From assembly GCF_048544455.1 (NCBI RefSeq), contig NC_133535.1:83886120-83950119 (forward strand): a stretch of DNA of 64,000 nucleotides, written 5' to 3'. Shown here in pieces: positions 1 to 12,753 of this stretch. Every line of letters starts with the position of its first letter. The first letter of the stretch is position 1. The translations under genes and the position numbers were made by a program. Origin of the DNA: Silene latifolia. Taxonomy: Eukaryota; Streptophyta; Magnoliopsida; Caryophyllales; Caryophyllaceae. A model generated the notes under the pieces. That model ran no database searches. It worked only from the letters and a program-made list of their open reading frames with translations, and was not told where the DNA came from.

Positions 1-159
1 ATATAAATATATAATCCTCTTAAAATTGCATGCCTAAGTAGTAAAAGTAATTTCGTCAGTAAATAAAAGAATTGTAGTAACATTGGATGTAGTTATATGA
101 TAGTAACCACTCATTTGAATAGTAAAAGTAACAATATTATCAACAAGATTAGTGAGAGT

Positions 160-400
160 GCTAGAAACAACAACGGGAGTAGTGAAATAATCAATATTAA
201 TGCGGCAATAGTGAAAGTAACAATAATTACGGCGGGAGTAGTGAAATTATCAATATTAATGCGGCAGTAATAACAGTAACAATAATTATGGTGGGAGTAG
301 TGAAAGTAACAATGATTACGGACAAGTAGTGAAATGTTATTACTATTGTTTCATTAATAAGAGTAAAATATTAATAGCGGGAGTAGTGAATTTGTCTCAA
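160..400. repeat. Short tandem repeat, period about 59 bp
   Basis: A unit containing GGGAGTAGTGAAA recurs with starts near 174, 233 and 291, and a decayed copy lies near 378. Between these sit variants of AGTAACAATAATTACGG and TCAATATTAATGCGGC. The units are AT-rich, imperfect and have no reading frame. I see nothing else in 1-840 except AT-rich unique-looking sequence. Confidence 0.7.
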
Positions 401-844
401 AATTTATTTCATCGTAATTTTAGGATATCTTATAAAAAATATATTAATGATAAATTTATGGGTTATGCAACTTTAAGTAATTTTATTTAATGAAAAAGAA
501 AAATTTAATGGTAAGTAGAGGTAGCCTGGGCGAAACCGGGCACCAATACTAGTGGGTATCAAATAATAAAACCAAAAACCATGAAAAAAAAAACTTATAT
601 GGAACATTTTAAATGAATATTTTTTACATTTATTTGATCAAATCTTTATTTTCATGATTTTTCAATATCAAAAATAATTATTTTTAATGACGTACTTTAG
701 ATTTTTTAAACTTTGATGAAGTTCAACACTATTCCACCCAAAGCTGAAACAAACACAAGGTATGGGGAATCAAGTTCCAAACCCATACCACCCGGGTATG
801 ATTCCTGATTCCAAAACCATACCCACTCGCGAATCAAACACCCC

Positions 845-1275
845 GAACTAGACCTGGCAAAACGGGTCAACGGGTCTGGTCAATTCGAGTCGGGTCATTT
901 CGGGTTTCTCAAATTTTCGGGTTAGTTCGGGTCGGGTCGGGTCATTTCGGGTTTTCGGTCTGTTTCAGATTTGTTGGCCGGGTCTAATTCGGGTCAAGCG
1001 GGTCGGGTTATTTCGCGTCGGGTCATTTTCAGGTCAATGATTAAGAGAGCAAAAGGCATTTCAAGTCTTTTAAGGTCAATACAAGTTATATTTTGTCGGG
1101 TCATTTTCGGGTTCATTAGTTTTGAGTCCGGTCATTTCGGGCCCATGAAAACCCGGGTCATCTCGGGTCGAGTCAGGTCAATTCGGGCTTCGGGTGTTAT
1201 TCGGGTTCGGTAGTTCAGGTCGATTTCGGTTCTCGAGTTAGCCTTTTCAGGTCGGGTCAATCGGGTCGGGTTGAT
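845..1275. repeat. Degenerate CGGGTC-rich simple repeat
   Basis: Short words such as CGGGTCATTTCGGGT and GGTCGGGTCAATTCGGG recur irregularly for about 430 bp. Apparent ORFs on both strands here are translations of the repeat and are not genes. From 1276 to 1840 the sequence is AT-rich with no recognisable feature. Confidence 0.75.
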
Positions 1276-1844
1276 TTTGCAAGTTCTACCCCTAAGATAT
1301 AGTGGAAAATGAGTTAAAGAAAAGAGAAGAGGAGTAAAAAATATAAGAAGAAAGAGAAAAATAGATGGGAAATAATTCACCTCTTTAGTGTCATTGCTCT
1401 AAAAAGGCGGCGTTGGATACTTGGATGGCCTAAATAAATAGGCAAATCAATCGCAGGAGGATTGAGTACATGAATCAATTCTTATACCATACACCCAGGT
1501 GTATGGTACTTCCTACTCTTACTATTAAAAATAAAATAAATAAAATTAAAAGATAAAAAATTTCACTCACAATATTAAGCAGTTAACAACGCTTACCATA
1601 AACCCTTTCCCCTCCCCTTTCATACCTAGATCTTTCATACTTACAAAAAAAAATTATGCATAAAATTTATTTTTTCTTCCAAACCTATTAGTTTTGTAAT
1701 CCTAGATTTGTATTTTGATTGATTATCTTCTAACTTATCAGATAAGTGTATTAATTGAATTGATTTGGGTTAGTTTTGTGATTTTGGGGCGGTGTGATAC
1801 ATCATATGACAGTATCATATTCACTTTTAATTTAGTGAATATGA

Positions 1845-2168
1845 TAATTTAGTTTGATGAATACATGTCATCTAGTGTAATATTCATCATATTACATTAT
1901 TGTATTTAATTTAAATTTAGTGAATATGATAGTATAATTTGATGAATATGTATTATGGAATGTCATATTCAAAATATGACACTATTATATTCACTTTGAA
2001 TTCAGTGAATATGATAGTGTAATTTGATGAATATGTATTATGTAGTGTTATATTCACAATATGACACTATCATATTCACTTTGAGCTCAGTGAATATGAT
2101 AGTACAATTTGATGAATATGAGAGATTTAATGTCATATTCACTAAATGACCTTATTATATTCATTTTA
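1845..2168. repeat. Tandem array of palindromic AT-rich units
   Basis: The words AGTGAATATGATAGT, TTTGATGAATATG and ATATGACACTATCATATT alternate in direct and inverted orientation, with a period of roughly 90-95 bp over three to four units. Each unit can fold on itself. The LINE at 2169-2724 inserted at the end of this array, so the array is older than the LINE. Confidence 0.65.
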
Positions 2169-2724
2169 TTTTTTTGGTGAAAATGTGAATATATATATAA
2201 ATATAAAAAAACTTCCAATAGTTACAAACAAGTAAGGGTTCAAACCCCCACAAAGACAAAGGAAAGCCTAATTAACTCGTCTGAGTACATAGCCAAGCAA
2301 TACCTACATTAGCTTCCCCAAGCTTATCTTTAATCCTCCTCGTAACATCTTCCTCAATTCTCTTGGCCACCAGTTCAGGACGCATCAGACAACCATTGAT
2401 TCTTGCATTGTTTCTTTGGTACGACACGTACTAATGGTAGGCAGTAAGACATGTGGCTCTAGCTTTCCAAAGGACTGACTTCTGGTGCACAATCAGAAAA
2501 CACATGTTCCACAGTCTCAGTTTGAGCCTCACACAGCATACATAAATCATCAGTGCAGCAGGCTATTTTGAATAACTTATCCTTGACATTCATCCCATTA
2601 TGCATCATCAACCAGGTAACCATGGAATGCTTAGGGACATTTCAATTATTCCAAACAACAGGTGACCATACTGCTGCAGCCTGTTCAGTGCAAAGCCAGT
2701 CATAGTCACTCCTTATTGTATAAC
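2169..2724 (-). mobile_element. 5'-truncated LINE with zf-RVT coding remnant
   Basis: Read on the minus strand, about 2290-2724 encodes the C-terminal zinc-binding domain of a plant LINE reverse transcriptase (zf-RVT type). The run VPKHSMVTWLMMHNGM is followed by the C-x2-C core TDDLCMLCEAQTETVEH. Several stops interrupt the frame. A T-run at the left end is the poly(A) tail of a minus-strand element. A perfect 19-bp duplication, CCTTATTATATTCATTTTA, flanks it at 2150-2168 and 2725-2743, as expected from target-primed reverse transcription. Only the last part of ORF2 and the tail were inserted, which is normal for dead-on-arrival LINE copies. Confidence 0.88.
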
Positions 2725-3377
2725 CCTTATTATATTCATTTTAATGACTATTAACTTCGTAAATTTGAGTACGACTAAATGAAACTATATATTTAATGAA
2801 TTTTATATGATTTTAAAATTGATAAGTTGAGTAATTTGGAATAGAAAAAGAAACGTACAATAAACTTCTAATTTTATATGATTTTTCTTGATAAGCGGGT
2901 AGTTATTCATATATTAGGTGGTTAACTATTTTTCTTTTTATTTTATTTTTTAATTTTGTTTATAACCTCTACTAGTTTAGAACCCGTGCAAAGTTGCACA
3001 GACATGTATAAAAGATATATTTATAAAGCTTTTAATTTTAGTTACGATAATGTATTGTTCGAATGTACAACATTGTACTTGAAAAGCAAAACAAATGATT
3101 GTACATCTCATATAAATGGACATTAATGCACTTGAAAATCAACCTAAAATATAATATTTTGTACCTTGTTTATATACGTGTATTACATCTTTGATCGCAG
3201 TATCTATAAAAGTATAAAACCACCATGCTTATACCCGTATGTCATAAGAGGTTCTCGAAAATCTAATCAATCAAGAGAATGCTTATGATTAACTAAAATA
3301 TCTATCTTCTTAGCAGTATACAGAGCATTTGGCTAAATAAAAGTATAAAACCACTATGCTTGTTGTCCTTAGCCCGT

Positions 3378-3632
3378 CCACTATTGCCAGATGGTTGCCT
3401 TGCTATTCCGAGCACATGTAGGTACTTGGGCTCTGCCTCTCCCTCTGCTTTCTTTTTCCCGATTCTTAATTGGGAAGCATTCCTAAGATCAGTGGGTGAT
3501 TAAAGTTGTTCGACGGTAACAACGAAGATATTGCGATTTGGCATTTGGAGGATTAAGCATCCAGGAACATCTGCATGACACCAAGGTCTAGTATAAACCA
3601 ATTTAAGACCAAGCAACATAAGAAAAAATGGT
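3378..3632 (-). pseudogene. Possible captured gene fragment, unidentified
   Basis: On the minus strand one frame reads as a protein-like run for about 80 codons with a single stop. It includes PWCHADVPGCLILQMPN and, further on, EAEPKYLHVLGIARQP. I do not recognise the family. It lies inside the inferred Helitron at 2972-17492, and Helitrons often carry exon fragments. The rest of 2976-4704 is AT-rich and shows no gene. Confidence 0.25.
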
Positions 3633-4721
3633 TCAAGTTAATAGATTCTTAATTTAGCTTAAAATGAATTGAGAGACTCCATACATATCCCTTAGAAACA
3701 GAAACTCGTAACAAAAGAGCGAGTATAATTGTGAAATACCGTTTTTATGCATTATATACCAAATAAGAAATTATTGCAATAAAAAATACATACTCCATAA
3801 CAAACATCTAGTATAATTTTACGTAACTAATTGAAACATACCAGGTAATAGTGCAACAAACCCATTGAGGATTTTAAACCAACCTAATTGATAGTGATAA
3901 ACATCCATCAATAATTTACCTAACAAATCCTCTTTGAATGTCCATCACTTGACCTAACTAATTGGGAATTTTAAGCAAATTACCGATACTAACATTCGCA
4001 ATTCCATTAGAAGACAAATCCTAATATTTCACTAGAGAACTAATTCGATTGGGTGATAAGAGTTATGCAGGTGATCAACGTTGAGAAAGATAAGTCGCGC
4101 CGCTCCGCTGAAGAAAGATCGTATATCAAACTAACAAAAATAGTTAGGCTATCAGTCGTGGAGTAGTAACGGACAGTGAAGTCGATATTACAAAACTGTT
4201 GACGCTTATTGGAGTCCCAATTCCTTATAAAGACGGACGTTAATTACTCCGTACGAAAACAAATAATTAAAATGAAACGATGAGCCTGAATGTTAAGAAA
4301 TATTACAGTTGAATGTTGAAACGAACAATGAAACATAGCACTAAATCATAGTGAAATGAACTCAAAATCCCTCGCACAATTCCCAATATTAGACTTGTTC
4401 CAAATTTCCATTGTGTATTCTATAGCATATATCATAAATTGAAGAGTTTCTCCATCAAAAGCCACATATCGAAAAAAAAGATGAAATGTTAAGGTAAATA
4501 AAATGTACTGAGTACAATTTACCTTGAAACTCCATTATCATTAAATCCGTCATATATTTTGATATCTCCTTGGATCATTGTTATTAACATACATCTTGGA
4601 TGTGCTACAATTTTTTAAGATATACTTTCGGGATTATTGAAAAATCAAGAGAAAAATGTTAAGAGTGCGGTTTAGTGGAGAACTAAATGAAGGAGGGCGT
4701 TAGCCAGTAGGGGTGCTAATG

Positions 4722-4885
4722 AGCCGAGACAGCTCGCGAGCTATTCGAGATCGGCTCGGTCAAAGCTCGGTCAAAGCTCGGTTCGTTTGAGCTCGGCTCG
4801 AGCTCTGGCTCGGCTCGAATACTTTTCGAGTCAAGCCGAGCAAGGCCTGGCTCGGCTCAAAAAGCTCGCGAGCGGCTCGATTTTT
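4722..4885. repeat. 5' subterminal repeats of the hAT element
   Basis: GCTCGGCTCGAG, GGTCAAAGCTCGG (twice in tandem) and GCTCGCGAG words are clustered here. In hAT elements such clusters are the transposase-binding zone next to the terminal inverted repeat. The function is inferred from the family. Confidence 0.7.
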
Positions 4886-6071
4886 TAAAATAGAGTAAAA
4901 TATATTTATATATTCTAAAAAAAGTCATAATTAATTAATGTTTACCCAACACTCCTGAGTCCTGACTCCACTACCTAGTCCATTAACCCAATTACCCAAT
5001 AATCCACAAAGCAGTAAAAAAAAACCTAAACTACCGTCTGTGACTCTCTGCCGTTCTAACTTCTAAAATTGTTTACAATTTTACATCATCTTCTTCCTCG
5101 CCGACTCGCCGTCGCTCACCGTCACGTAGTCAGGCCTTCACCTTCAAGCCAGGTACTCTATTTAATTATGGCTAATTACTTCATTCTTTCATGTTTTTTG
5201 ATTAAATTCTGGAATTATGGGTCGTCTTTTTACCCAAATTGGGTCATCGCCCGCTGTTTTTAATCATCGCCGCTGTTTTTAATCATCGCCAACTCCATTA
5301 ATTGATCATCCACCATTGGCTTTTTTACTGAGTAGATGATTTCTCAGACCGTCTAATGACAACACAAATCATAAAACTATGAAAGGAGTTCATAAGCCTC
5401 TGTTTTTATTCATTTTTAGTAATCGTCTTAATTTTCAATCCCTTGAAACCGTCTTTTGTTTGATTGATTCATAGTTATCCGAGATGAAATGAATTTTTGG
5501 TGTAGATTGCTTTTCTTGCTGGTGATTGATTTATGCATTATTGGGTTGATTTCTTGCTGCTACCGATCAAGTATGTTTTTGGTTGATTTAAGATGGTTTT
5601 TTTATATGAGTTTTATGTTCTATAAACCATCCTTCATAAGAGCCCTGGCATCACGAATACGGCTTGAGTTTTACATGATGAATCAAATATTTTGCTGGTT
5701 TCAGAATCAAATATTTTTATATGAGTTTTTGGTTGCTGTGATTGATTTATGCATCACGAATACGGCTTGAGTTTAGGATGAATCAAACCATAATGTTTTG
5801 CTGGTTTAAATTATGAATTGCTATCAGCCAATGTAAATTATGAATTGCATTATACCACTTTTGTTCTCATAAGTCCATAACTGACTTCGTGCATTATACC
5901 ACTTCTGTTTGCTATCAGCCAATGTAACTTGAGTTCCATCCCTTTTACGACTATTCCTGTACTAACTTATGGATAAATATGGTCCACTTTTTACCATTTT
6001 TCGGTGAACCGAGTTTGATACTTAAATTTCTTAATGTATAGGATAAGAGAGTCGGAGAAACAAGGACAACC

Positions 6072-8525
6072 ATGACCGGTAAATTCTCTATTTATTGTTT
6101 AATTATCTTGCACTTGAATTTCAATGTAAATTATTTAATCACATGGATCTATTTGTTGTCTACTTATATGCATTGCAGAACCATCAGAGCCTATCTCTCC
6201 ACTCACTCGCCCTATAGTGGAAGAATATTTTGTGAATGTTGACGATGAGATGGAAATTAAAGAAGAAATGGAGGCACAAGTAACGGAGGAGGATACTCAC
6301 CCTCGTCCTAATTCTACCGAAGATGTGCTTGCTGAGGAAAGCCCACCTCCCCATCCTTTCAAAAGAGAAAGGAAAGCCGAAGTGTGGAAGGATTTTTTAA
6401 ACCCTACTTTGGTTAAGGGTATATGGAAATCTAAGTGTAAGTATTGTGACAAAGCTTTGTCTCACTTAAAATCCGGGGTAACATCTCAGTTTAATAGGCA
6501 CTCAAGTAAATGTCCGAAGAAAGCATTGTTTTCTAAGAGGCAAAAGCTTATTAATTTTTTACCATCTAATTCGAGTGCGAGTGCATCACAACCTGGTTTA
6601 GTTAGTGCTTTACATGATGGCCAACTTGACATGTCAGTGATGAGGGAGGGAATTGCACACTGGATACTTATGCATGAGCATCCTTTTAGAATTGTGGAGG
6701 AAGAGGGTTTAATTTGATGATGAAACGGGGAATGCCGCAATATAAAAGTATGTCTCGCCATACCATAAGAAGTGATTCTTTTAAAGTGTATGAGAGTGAA
6801 AAAAAGAAGCTAAAATCATTGTTGAAAGGTGTTGAGAAAATTTCTTTGACCACGGATTTATGGAAATCAAAGCCTAAAAAGATTGAGTACATGGTCTTAA
6901 CGGGTCATTTTGTTGATTTTGACTGGAAGCTCCAAAAGAGGGTCTTGAATTTTGTTCATTTACCTCCTCCCCGAGCAGGAAGAGACATAGCCAATTGCAT
7001 TTTCAAATGCCTAAAGGAGTGGGATATAGAGAATAAAGTAAGTATTTTTTTTCGCTTATAATATTTCGTTTTTCTTATGATTTATTTTCTACTCAGCATG
7101 TTCATACTAACTTGAACATAACTTAACACCTTATATTAATATCTTATCAAATTTTATTTTATTTTTTAGATTTTCAGTATTTCAGTTGATAATGCTTCAG
7201 CAAATGATACTTGCATTCAAGTTCTCAAGGACACTTTATCTCTCACTAAAAGGTTGGTTTGTGATGGTAAGTTGTTCCATGTTCGTTGTTGTGCACATAT
7301 TCTGAACATTATGGTACAACATGGTCTTAAAGAAGTGAAAACTATTATCTCTAATGTTCATGAGAGTGTTGATTATATTAATCAAAGTGATCTACGACTC
7401 AAAAAGTTGACTGAACTAGTACAACAATTCAACCTTAAAGAAAGAAGACTGGTTCTTGAATGCAAGACTCGTTGGAATTCAACGTATGAAATGTTAGCTT
7501 GTGCAATCAAGTTCAAAAAGGTGTTTGCAAGGCTAGCTCAAGAAGATCGTAATTATACTTATTGTCCTAGTGCTGAAGATTGGGTGAAAATTGAAAAATT
7601 GAGCGAGATATTGGAAGTGTTTAATGATACGACCAACATTATATCAGGATCTGAATACCCTACTTCTAATTTGTTTTTGGCTGAAATTTATAGAATAAAA
7701 GTGTTGTTGGATACACAGTTTGTCACTTCCGATGAATTTGTTAAGAAATTAGTTAAAAAAAATGAAAGAAAGGTTTGATAAGTATTGGGGTCAATGTAAT
7801 TTTCTTATGGCAATTGGAGCTGTGTTGGATCCTCGATTGAAAATGAAGGTTGTGGAGATTACTTTTCCAAAGATGTTCCCTTCTGATGATGGTAATGTAG
7901 CTCGAGATAATGTTAATAAGGTAAGAGAGACCTTGTATGAGCTATATAAAGAATATGTTACCATGTATTCTCCTACGGGGCAGAGTGATGAAACTGAAGG
8001 TAGCTCTTCTATGAGTATAAGGAGCAACACTCCAGGATTATCTGAACTTTTACGAGCAGTGAGAAGTGAGGATACAATTGAGTCGAGGAAATCTGAAGTT
8101 GATGATTATCTTGACGAGGGGTGTTATGTTCCTCATGAGGATGAGTGTTTTGATGCCTTGGCATGGTGGAAAGATAAATCCATGAAGTTTCGTATATTAT
8201 CTCGGCTGGCAGCTGATATCTTAGCTGTTCCCATTACCACTGTTGCGTCTGAGGTGACGTTTAGTGCTGGTAGTCGAGTTATTGATCCTTATCGTGCTTC
8301 ATTGAGTTCGGATGCAGTAGAAATGTTGTTATGCATCGGAGATTGGTGTCGATCATTATATGGACTGAAACGAAAGAATAAGGTGATAAACTGATAAGTC
8401 CGAAAACAATCTTTATTTTATTTGGTTCATTTACTTTATTTTAGCTGTTGTTTGATTTGTGAATGTTTTTTTTCCAGAACAAAAGCGAGGATCAGCCGAA
8501 GGAAATTCATCTCCCACTTCCATAG
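6072..8525 (+). pseudogene. hAT transposase, four exons, two frameshifts
   Basis: This encoded the transposase that cuts and moves the surrounding hAT element. Exons: 6072-6078, 6179-7037, 7170-8382 and 8478-8525, with GT-AG introns, about 708 codons. A BED-type zinc finger lies near residues 60-110 (WKDF, CKYC, then H and C). Next come the conserved TTDLWKSKPKK and SVDNASAND regions, CKTRWNSTYEMLA, and a C-terminal hAT dimerisation domain (DALAWWKDKSMKFR, then TFSAGSRVIDPYR). A missing base near 6710 puts a TGA after EEEGLI. A second one-base shift lies in an A-run near 7754-7763. The last exon ends in TAG only 45 bp before the LTR element. The start is set by ATG at 6072, spliced in phase to the BED exon. 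Because of the two shifts the copy is unlikely to be autonomous. Confidence 0.87.
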
Positions 8526-8569
8526 GTTAAGTATTTAAGTGGAGGATATGGCTGTATATTATTTACACT

Positions 8570-9191
8570 TGTTCCGGGTGTAATTCCAGAGCAAGTATAG
8601 TTACCACCCGTGGCTTGTTGAATGATATCTTGAGTTGGATTCTCCCTTGGTCTTAATCGTTCCTCTCGGCCTCTCCTGCAATAATGAACGAACTGAGGGC
8701 TTGGCTTTGTGCCAAGCGTACCCACTCCGACGCCCAAGTCAGTAACTTAGATGTATAAGTTGTATGCTAATTGGCTAGGAATATATTGTAGAGAGATAAG
8801 GAAGATTATACCAGATGAATAGTGTATTTAGGTCAAGTTGTGTATTTCTGGATTGGATCCTTTCCTCAATGAAGGTTGAGGAGTATTTATAGACTTCTCC
8901 TTTTGTCACGTAGTGGCCAAGTGGCCAAGTGGCTAGCAGGTGGAAAGACTGATCTACCCCTCGGCCGAGGGACCTATGGCAGGCCGGCGGGCCCTGTTGA
9001 CTCACCGCCGAGGGGTCTTGGATATGAGTACGCGGGTATGTGTCCCGGCTGGCAGGTTGTCACGCCGGGACCCAGGTTGACAGGCCGATGGGCGGCATCG
9101 GCTAGGCTGTCTAAGTCGTTGACTTGCTGTGGACATCTTTGACCTTGCTCAGTATGTTGACTTGGTCAGCGGTGCAGAATATGCCCCATCA
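8570..9191 (-). repeat. 3' LTR of the Retand-like element
   Basis: 622 bp, TG...CA on the plus strand. It differs from the other LTR by an extra 8-bp unit in the repeat AGTGGCCAAGTGGCCAAG near 8920. I saw no other differences by eye. Apparent short ORFs inside are shadows. Confidence 0.92.
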
Positions 9192-9204
9192 ATTTGCCCC
9201 CAGC
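9192..9204 (-). other. Polypurine tract of the Retand-like element
   Basis: On the minus strand CTGGGGGCAAAT directly precedes the LTR start TGATGGGG. This is the usual place for the plus-strand primer. From 9205 to 9879 there is no recognisable gene, only the region leading to the antisense ORF. Confidence 0.65.
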
Positions 9205-9704
9205 GTAGTCTATGCCGTGGTATGGGCTTCGATGTACGTCTGAGCGTATATTCTGCGCAAGTAGTTTGTAGAAAATTTTCCTGCATCGGCTTCTTCTGCG
9301 GCGGCTTCTTGTGCTCTGCCTAGTCTTTCTTAGACCGTACCATATCCCCCCTCCACATGGATGTGTATTGGGCATCCGATGTGGAAAAGAAAGGGACGCT
9401 GGCCGAGACCGGGGTTGAGGCTAGGTTATTTTTGATTGCCCCGGCCGGCGGTGTCTAGCTTGGTTGATCATGTGGCCGGCGGAGAATAGGTGCATGGGAA
9501 TTTGTTTGAGGAAGTTGAATAGGCGGAGAGATTTGAATAGGCGTGTTGAAGACGTTTGGTCACCGCGTTGATTGACACAAACTGTTGCAACGATTGACAT
9601 CCGTGGTTGCATGTCCGACACGTGTCGCGCACGCTGATTGGTTGACGCTTCATGGGCTCAAGTTTTTCTTTGATTGGTCCTGCTTCATGGGCTTTTCCCT
9701 ATAA

Positions 9705-9718
9705 ATAGGGCAATTGCT
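9705..9718 (+). promoter_or_regulatory. Possible TATA box for the antisense ORF
   Basis: CCCTATAAATAGGGC lies about 170 bp upstream of the ATG at 9880, on the same strand. The spacing suits a plant promoter plus leader. This is an inference from one motif. Confidence 0.45.
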
Positions 9719-9879
9719 CCGAAAAATTGGCCACCAATTTCATTCTCCAAAATTTCCTTCTTTCTAAACTTCCAAGGGTTTCTTTGTCTTCTAATTTCCG
9801 AGTTGTTACTCCGTGAGCGTTTTCTTCAAGGTAAACAAACAAACTTTCCAATTTTTAATTTTGTAATTTCATTGTAAAC

Positions 9880-12386
9880 ATGTCTTCTGCCGACGCCGGG
9901 CCTAGTAAGCCGGGCCGTAGGTCCCCTTCTCCCGAAGTCGATCCTCGAATTCTGGAGGAATGGGAGGATGACTCTGATGTCGATGATGATGCAGAAGATT
10001 TTGGTGACGATGCTGAGGAGGCTCGTCCTAATAACGTGAGGAAGTACGTTATGGATCACGGCCTCGCTTGTAAAGTCCGTCTTGACTGTACTTGGACCCA
10101 TAAGTTAGCCCGCTGTTCCGGTGAGATATTTTTCGAGAAGCATTTCTTCTTCGGTGAGGGCTACGAAATCGTTATCCCGAGGAGGGTCAGTTGTCTGTTG
10201 CCCTCCACCGGGCCACACCGGCGTATATATGCGACATTTGGAGTTTGGGCTCCGGTTTCCGCTGAATGGGTATGTTGTGGCCATCCTTAAGGCCATGAAC
10301 GTTGCCGTTGCCCAATTGCACCCGTTGGCCATGAGGACCATAATCGGGTTTGTCTGGCTTTGTCTCTTCAAGGGGGAGGCCCCAACGGTGAACTTATTTC
10401 GCCGACTTCACTACCTCCAGCCGTCATTCTCTGGCCGCGCCGGGTGGTTCAGCGTGCACACGGAGAAGGGTTATGTCACTGGCGACAAACTTTCCTCTTG
10501 CGCAAGGGGGCGGGGTCGGTGGGTGTACGTTAAGGTGCTTAGAACGACTATCCGCTTCCTGCTCCTTTCGGATCAAGTTAACTTGCGGTGTGAGACTAAT
10601 GCGGAGCATGACGGATGGGTCTCCGGAAGAAACTTAAAATGGATCTTTGGCGGGGTTCTTCTCTCGGAGGACGAGAGGTTGGCAATGCGGCTTTTTGAGG
10701 TAGACAAGGGTGGGCTGCCGAAAAGATGGATTCCTCCAACGCAGATCATTCTTCAGGATGAGCCGCTTTGCCATGTCGGCCTCATACCGGCCCTAGCGCA
10801 GGGTGAGTGGGGTCGATGTGAGGCCCATCACCGTTCTCGTTGTGTCTTTGAACTTTGATTTATTTCTTCTACTTAACTCTTGCTTCGTTTCCTTCGCAGC
10901 CATTTTGGACCGGACTGTACGAGGATATCCTCCGGAGAATGGGATTGAACAAAGATAAAACCGTTGCTAACTTACATCCCAAAGCTCTCCCCAATGACCG
11001 CAGAGGTCGCCGAGTGATCTCATAGAGCGGCGGTGAAAAGCTTGAGTGCGGTGGAGACCCAGGCGAAGGTTGTTAGTAACGTGCCGCGTCATACGCGCAA
11101 AACGAAGTCCTCGGCGGTGGTGGCGTCGACACCGGCTCCGCCTTCCATCCCCCCCGTTCGAAGGAGACGGTGGAGGTCATTTGTATCTCCAACGGGGATG
11201 ACTCCGACAAGGGGGAGGGCTCGCCCTTGTCCGTAAAAAGAAAAAAGCAGACGGCCTATACCGCGACCGTTGATTCTCGCTGGCGACGATGAGACGCGTT
11301 TCGGCCAAGAAGGCCAAGCACGGTATTGTTCTTTACGTGGCTTCAGATTTAGCCGGTTCCTTAGGCGCCGCTGTGTGACAGCTTTTCGGCATGTCTGCGT
11401 ATGTCGATACTTATGCTTGCTTTAAATTTTGTAGATCGGCCCCGGTCGTCCGCCGCTCTGTTGGGCGAGCAAGTGGAGGGGAGCTCTGTGCGGGCCGGTG
11501 ATCAACACGTCACCGTGAACTCTTCATCCCGGAAGGTTTCCTTCTCCCGGCTCATAGATGAAGGCACGGAGGCGATCAAGGAGCCGGCGAGGTGGAACAG
11601 TCTTCTGGGTGCTCGTATCGTAGAGCAGGAGAAGGTCGTGGCTCAATCCACCTTGGAGCTAAATGCCACTAAGAAGGTGGCCGCGAAGGCCAAGCAGGAT
11701 CTTCTCAATGAGCGAGGCTTAGGGGAGAGGCCGAGAGGGCGCTCTTGGGCGAAAGAAAACTCGAGCGGGACGTTGAGAAAGAGGTCCTTCTTTGAGAGAG
11801 AGCCAAGGCCGAGGCTGCGGCAGTGAATCTGCTAAGTGCGGAGAAGTGTACACTTGTTCGAGGCATGCCGACCTCTACCTCAAGCGAGAGGAATGAATCC
11901 GGGGACTGTTTAAGGCCCAGGCGGAGGTGGTTCGGATCAGAGATGCCGTCATTAGGCAAAAGGATAAGGACATTGAGATGCTCCAAACCGTCATGCTCCC
12001 TAACATGTGTCTTTGAATTCGGGATTTAGCCGAAGGAGCTGCTAGGGAAGTGATTGAGGAGCTCTTCCCTCTTGATGGTTCCTTTCCGTGGGGACGGATA
12101 TGACAAGTCGCTTGATGACAAACTCGAAGCCAAGGAGCAAGCCGTGGCGGAGAAGGCTAAAGAGGCGGTGAGGGCGAAGGCGAGAGAAAGAGGCGGCGCC
12201 GAGAAGGCAACTCGGGCCGAGAAGGCTAAGGAGGCCCAAGAGGAAGCCAAGCGGGCAAAGGCGGCCGAGGCCGCGAGGCTAAAGCCGAGGCCGAAAGCCG
12301 AGGCCGCTAAGGAGCTTTGGGGTACCCATCGAGGAAAGTGCATTTCTTGCCGCCGATGGCGAGCAACAACAGACATAGGGGGATAG
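9880..12386 (+). pseudogene. Antisense ORF of Tat-type gypsy element (PF04195-like)
   Basis: This lies on the strand opposite to gag. It begins at ATG 9880 with an acidic stretch (EEWEDDSDVDDD). After a frameshift near 10150-10200 it reads HLEFGLRFPLNGYVV, LHPLAMRTIIGFVWLCLF and FSGRAGWFSV, the pattern of the plant domain called putative gypsy-type transposon (PF04195). A 97-bp GT-AG intron fits at 10803-10899, followed by PFWTGLYEDILRRMG. Two later Ala/Glu/Lys-rich stretches (11550-11826, 12100-12330) are coiled-coil-like. Stops and shifts break it in several places. An upstream CTATAAATAG near 9710 could be its own promoter. Such antisense ORFs are known in the Tat lineage and their function is not established. 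Confidence 0.75.
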
Positions 12387-12753
12387 CATTTGTAACTTTT
12401 TGTCTTTTGGCTTATCCTTGTAATTTCTTGTGATTCGTTGAATATATTTAATAAGAGTTCGTTTTTACTTCACTTCTTTTCCTTGTGCTAGTATTCGAGC
12501 TTCGACTGTCCTTTTAGCGTCTCCGTCTTTGTCCGGGTTGTCTCTTTCCGTTATTAATTGAGTATCTCTTATGTTCCCGCCTCGGCTTGGCCGAGGCAGT
12601 CTAGAGTGCGTGTCTCAATTGTGTTAACGCTTCCAAGGCATCTTGATCGTTTCAAATGAGTATCAACCGCTACTGGTTATAACCGTCGCAGTGTCTGCTT
12701 CCTTAGGATGCATGCCGCTCTTGTCGGTATGACAGTGTGAGCCGTCGTCTGCC

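Noticed and set aside
971..1380. ORFs on both strands at 971-1213 and 1132-1380
   Set aside because: They translate the CGGGTC simple repeat and have repetitive Arg/Ser-rich products.
5069..5770. Short plus-strand ORFs inside the hAT 5' region
   Set aside because: AT-rich, Phe/Leu-rich translations with no match to any family. The transposase starts later, at 6072.
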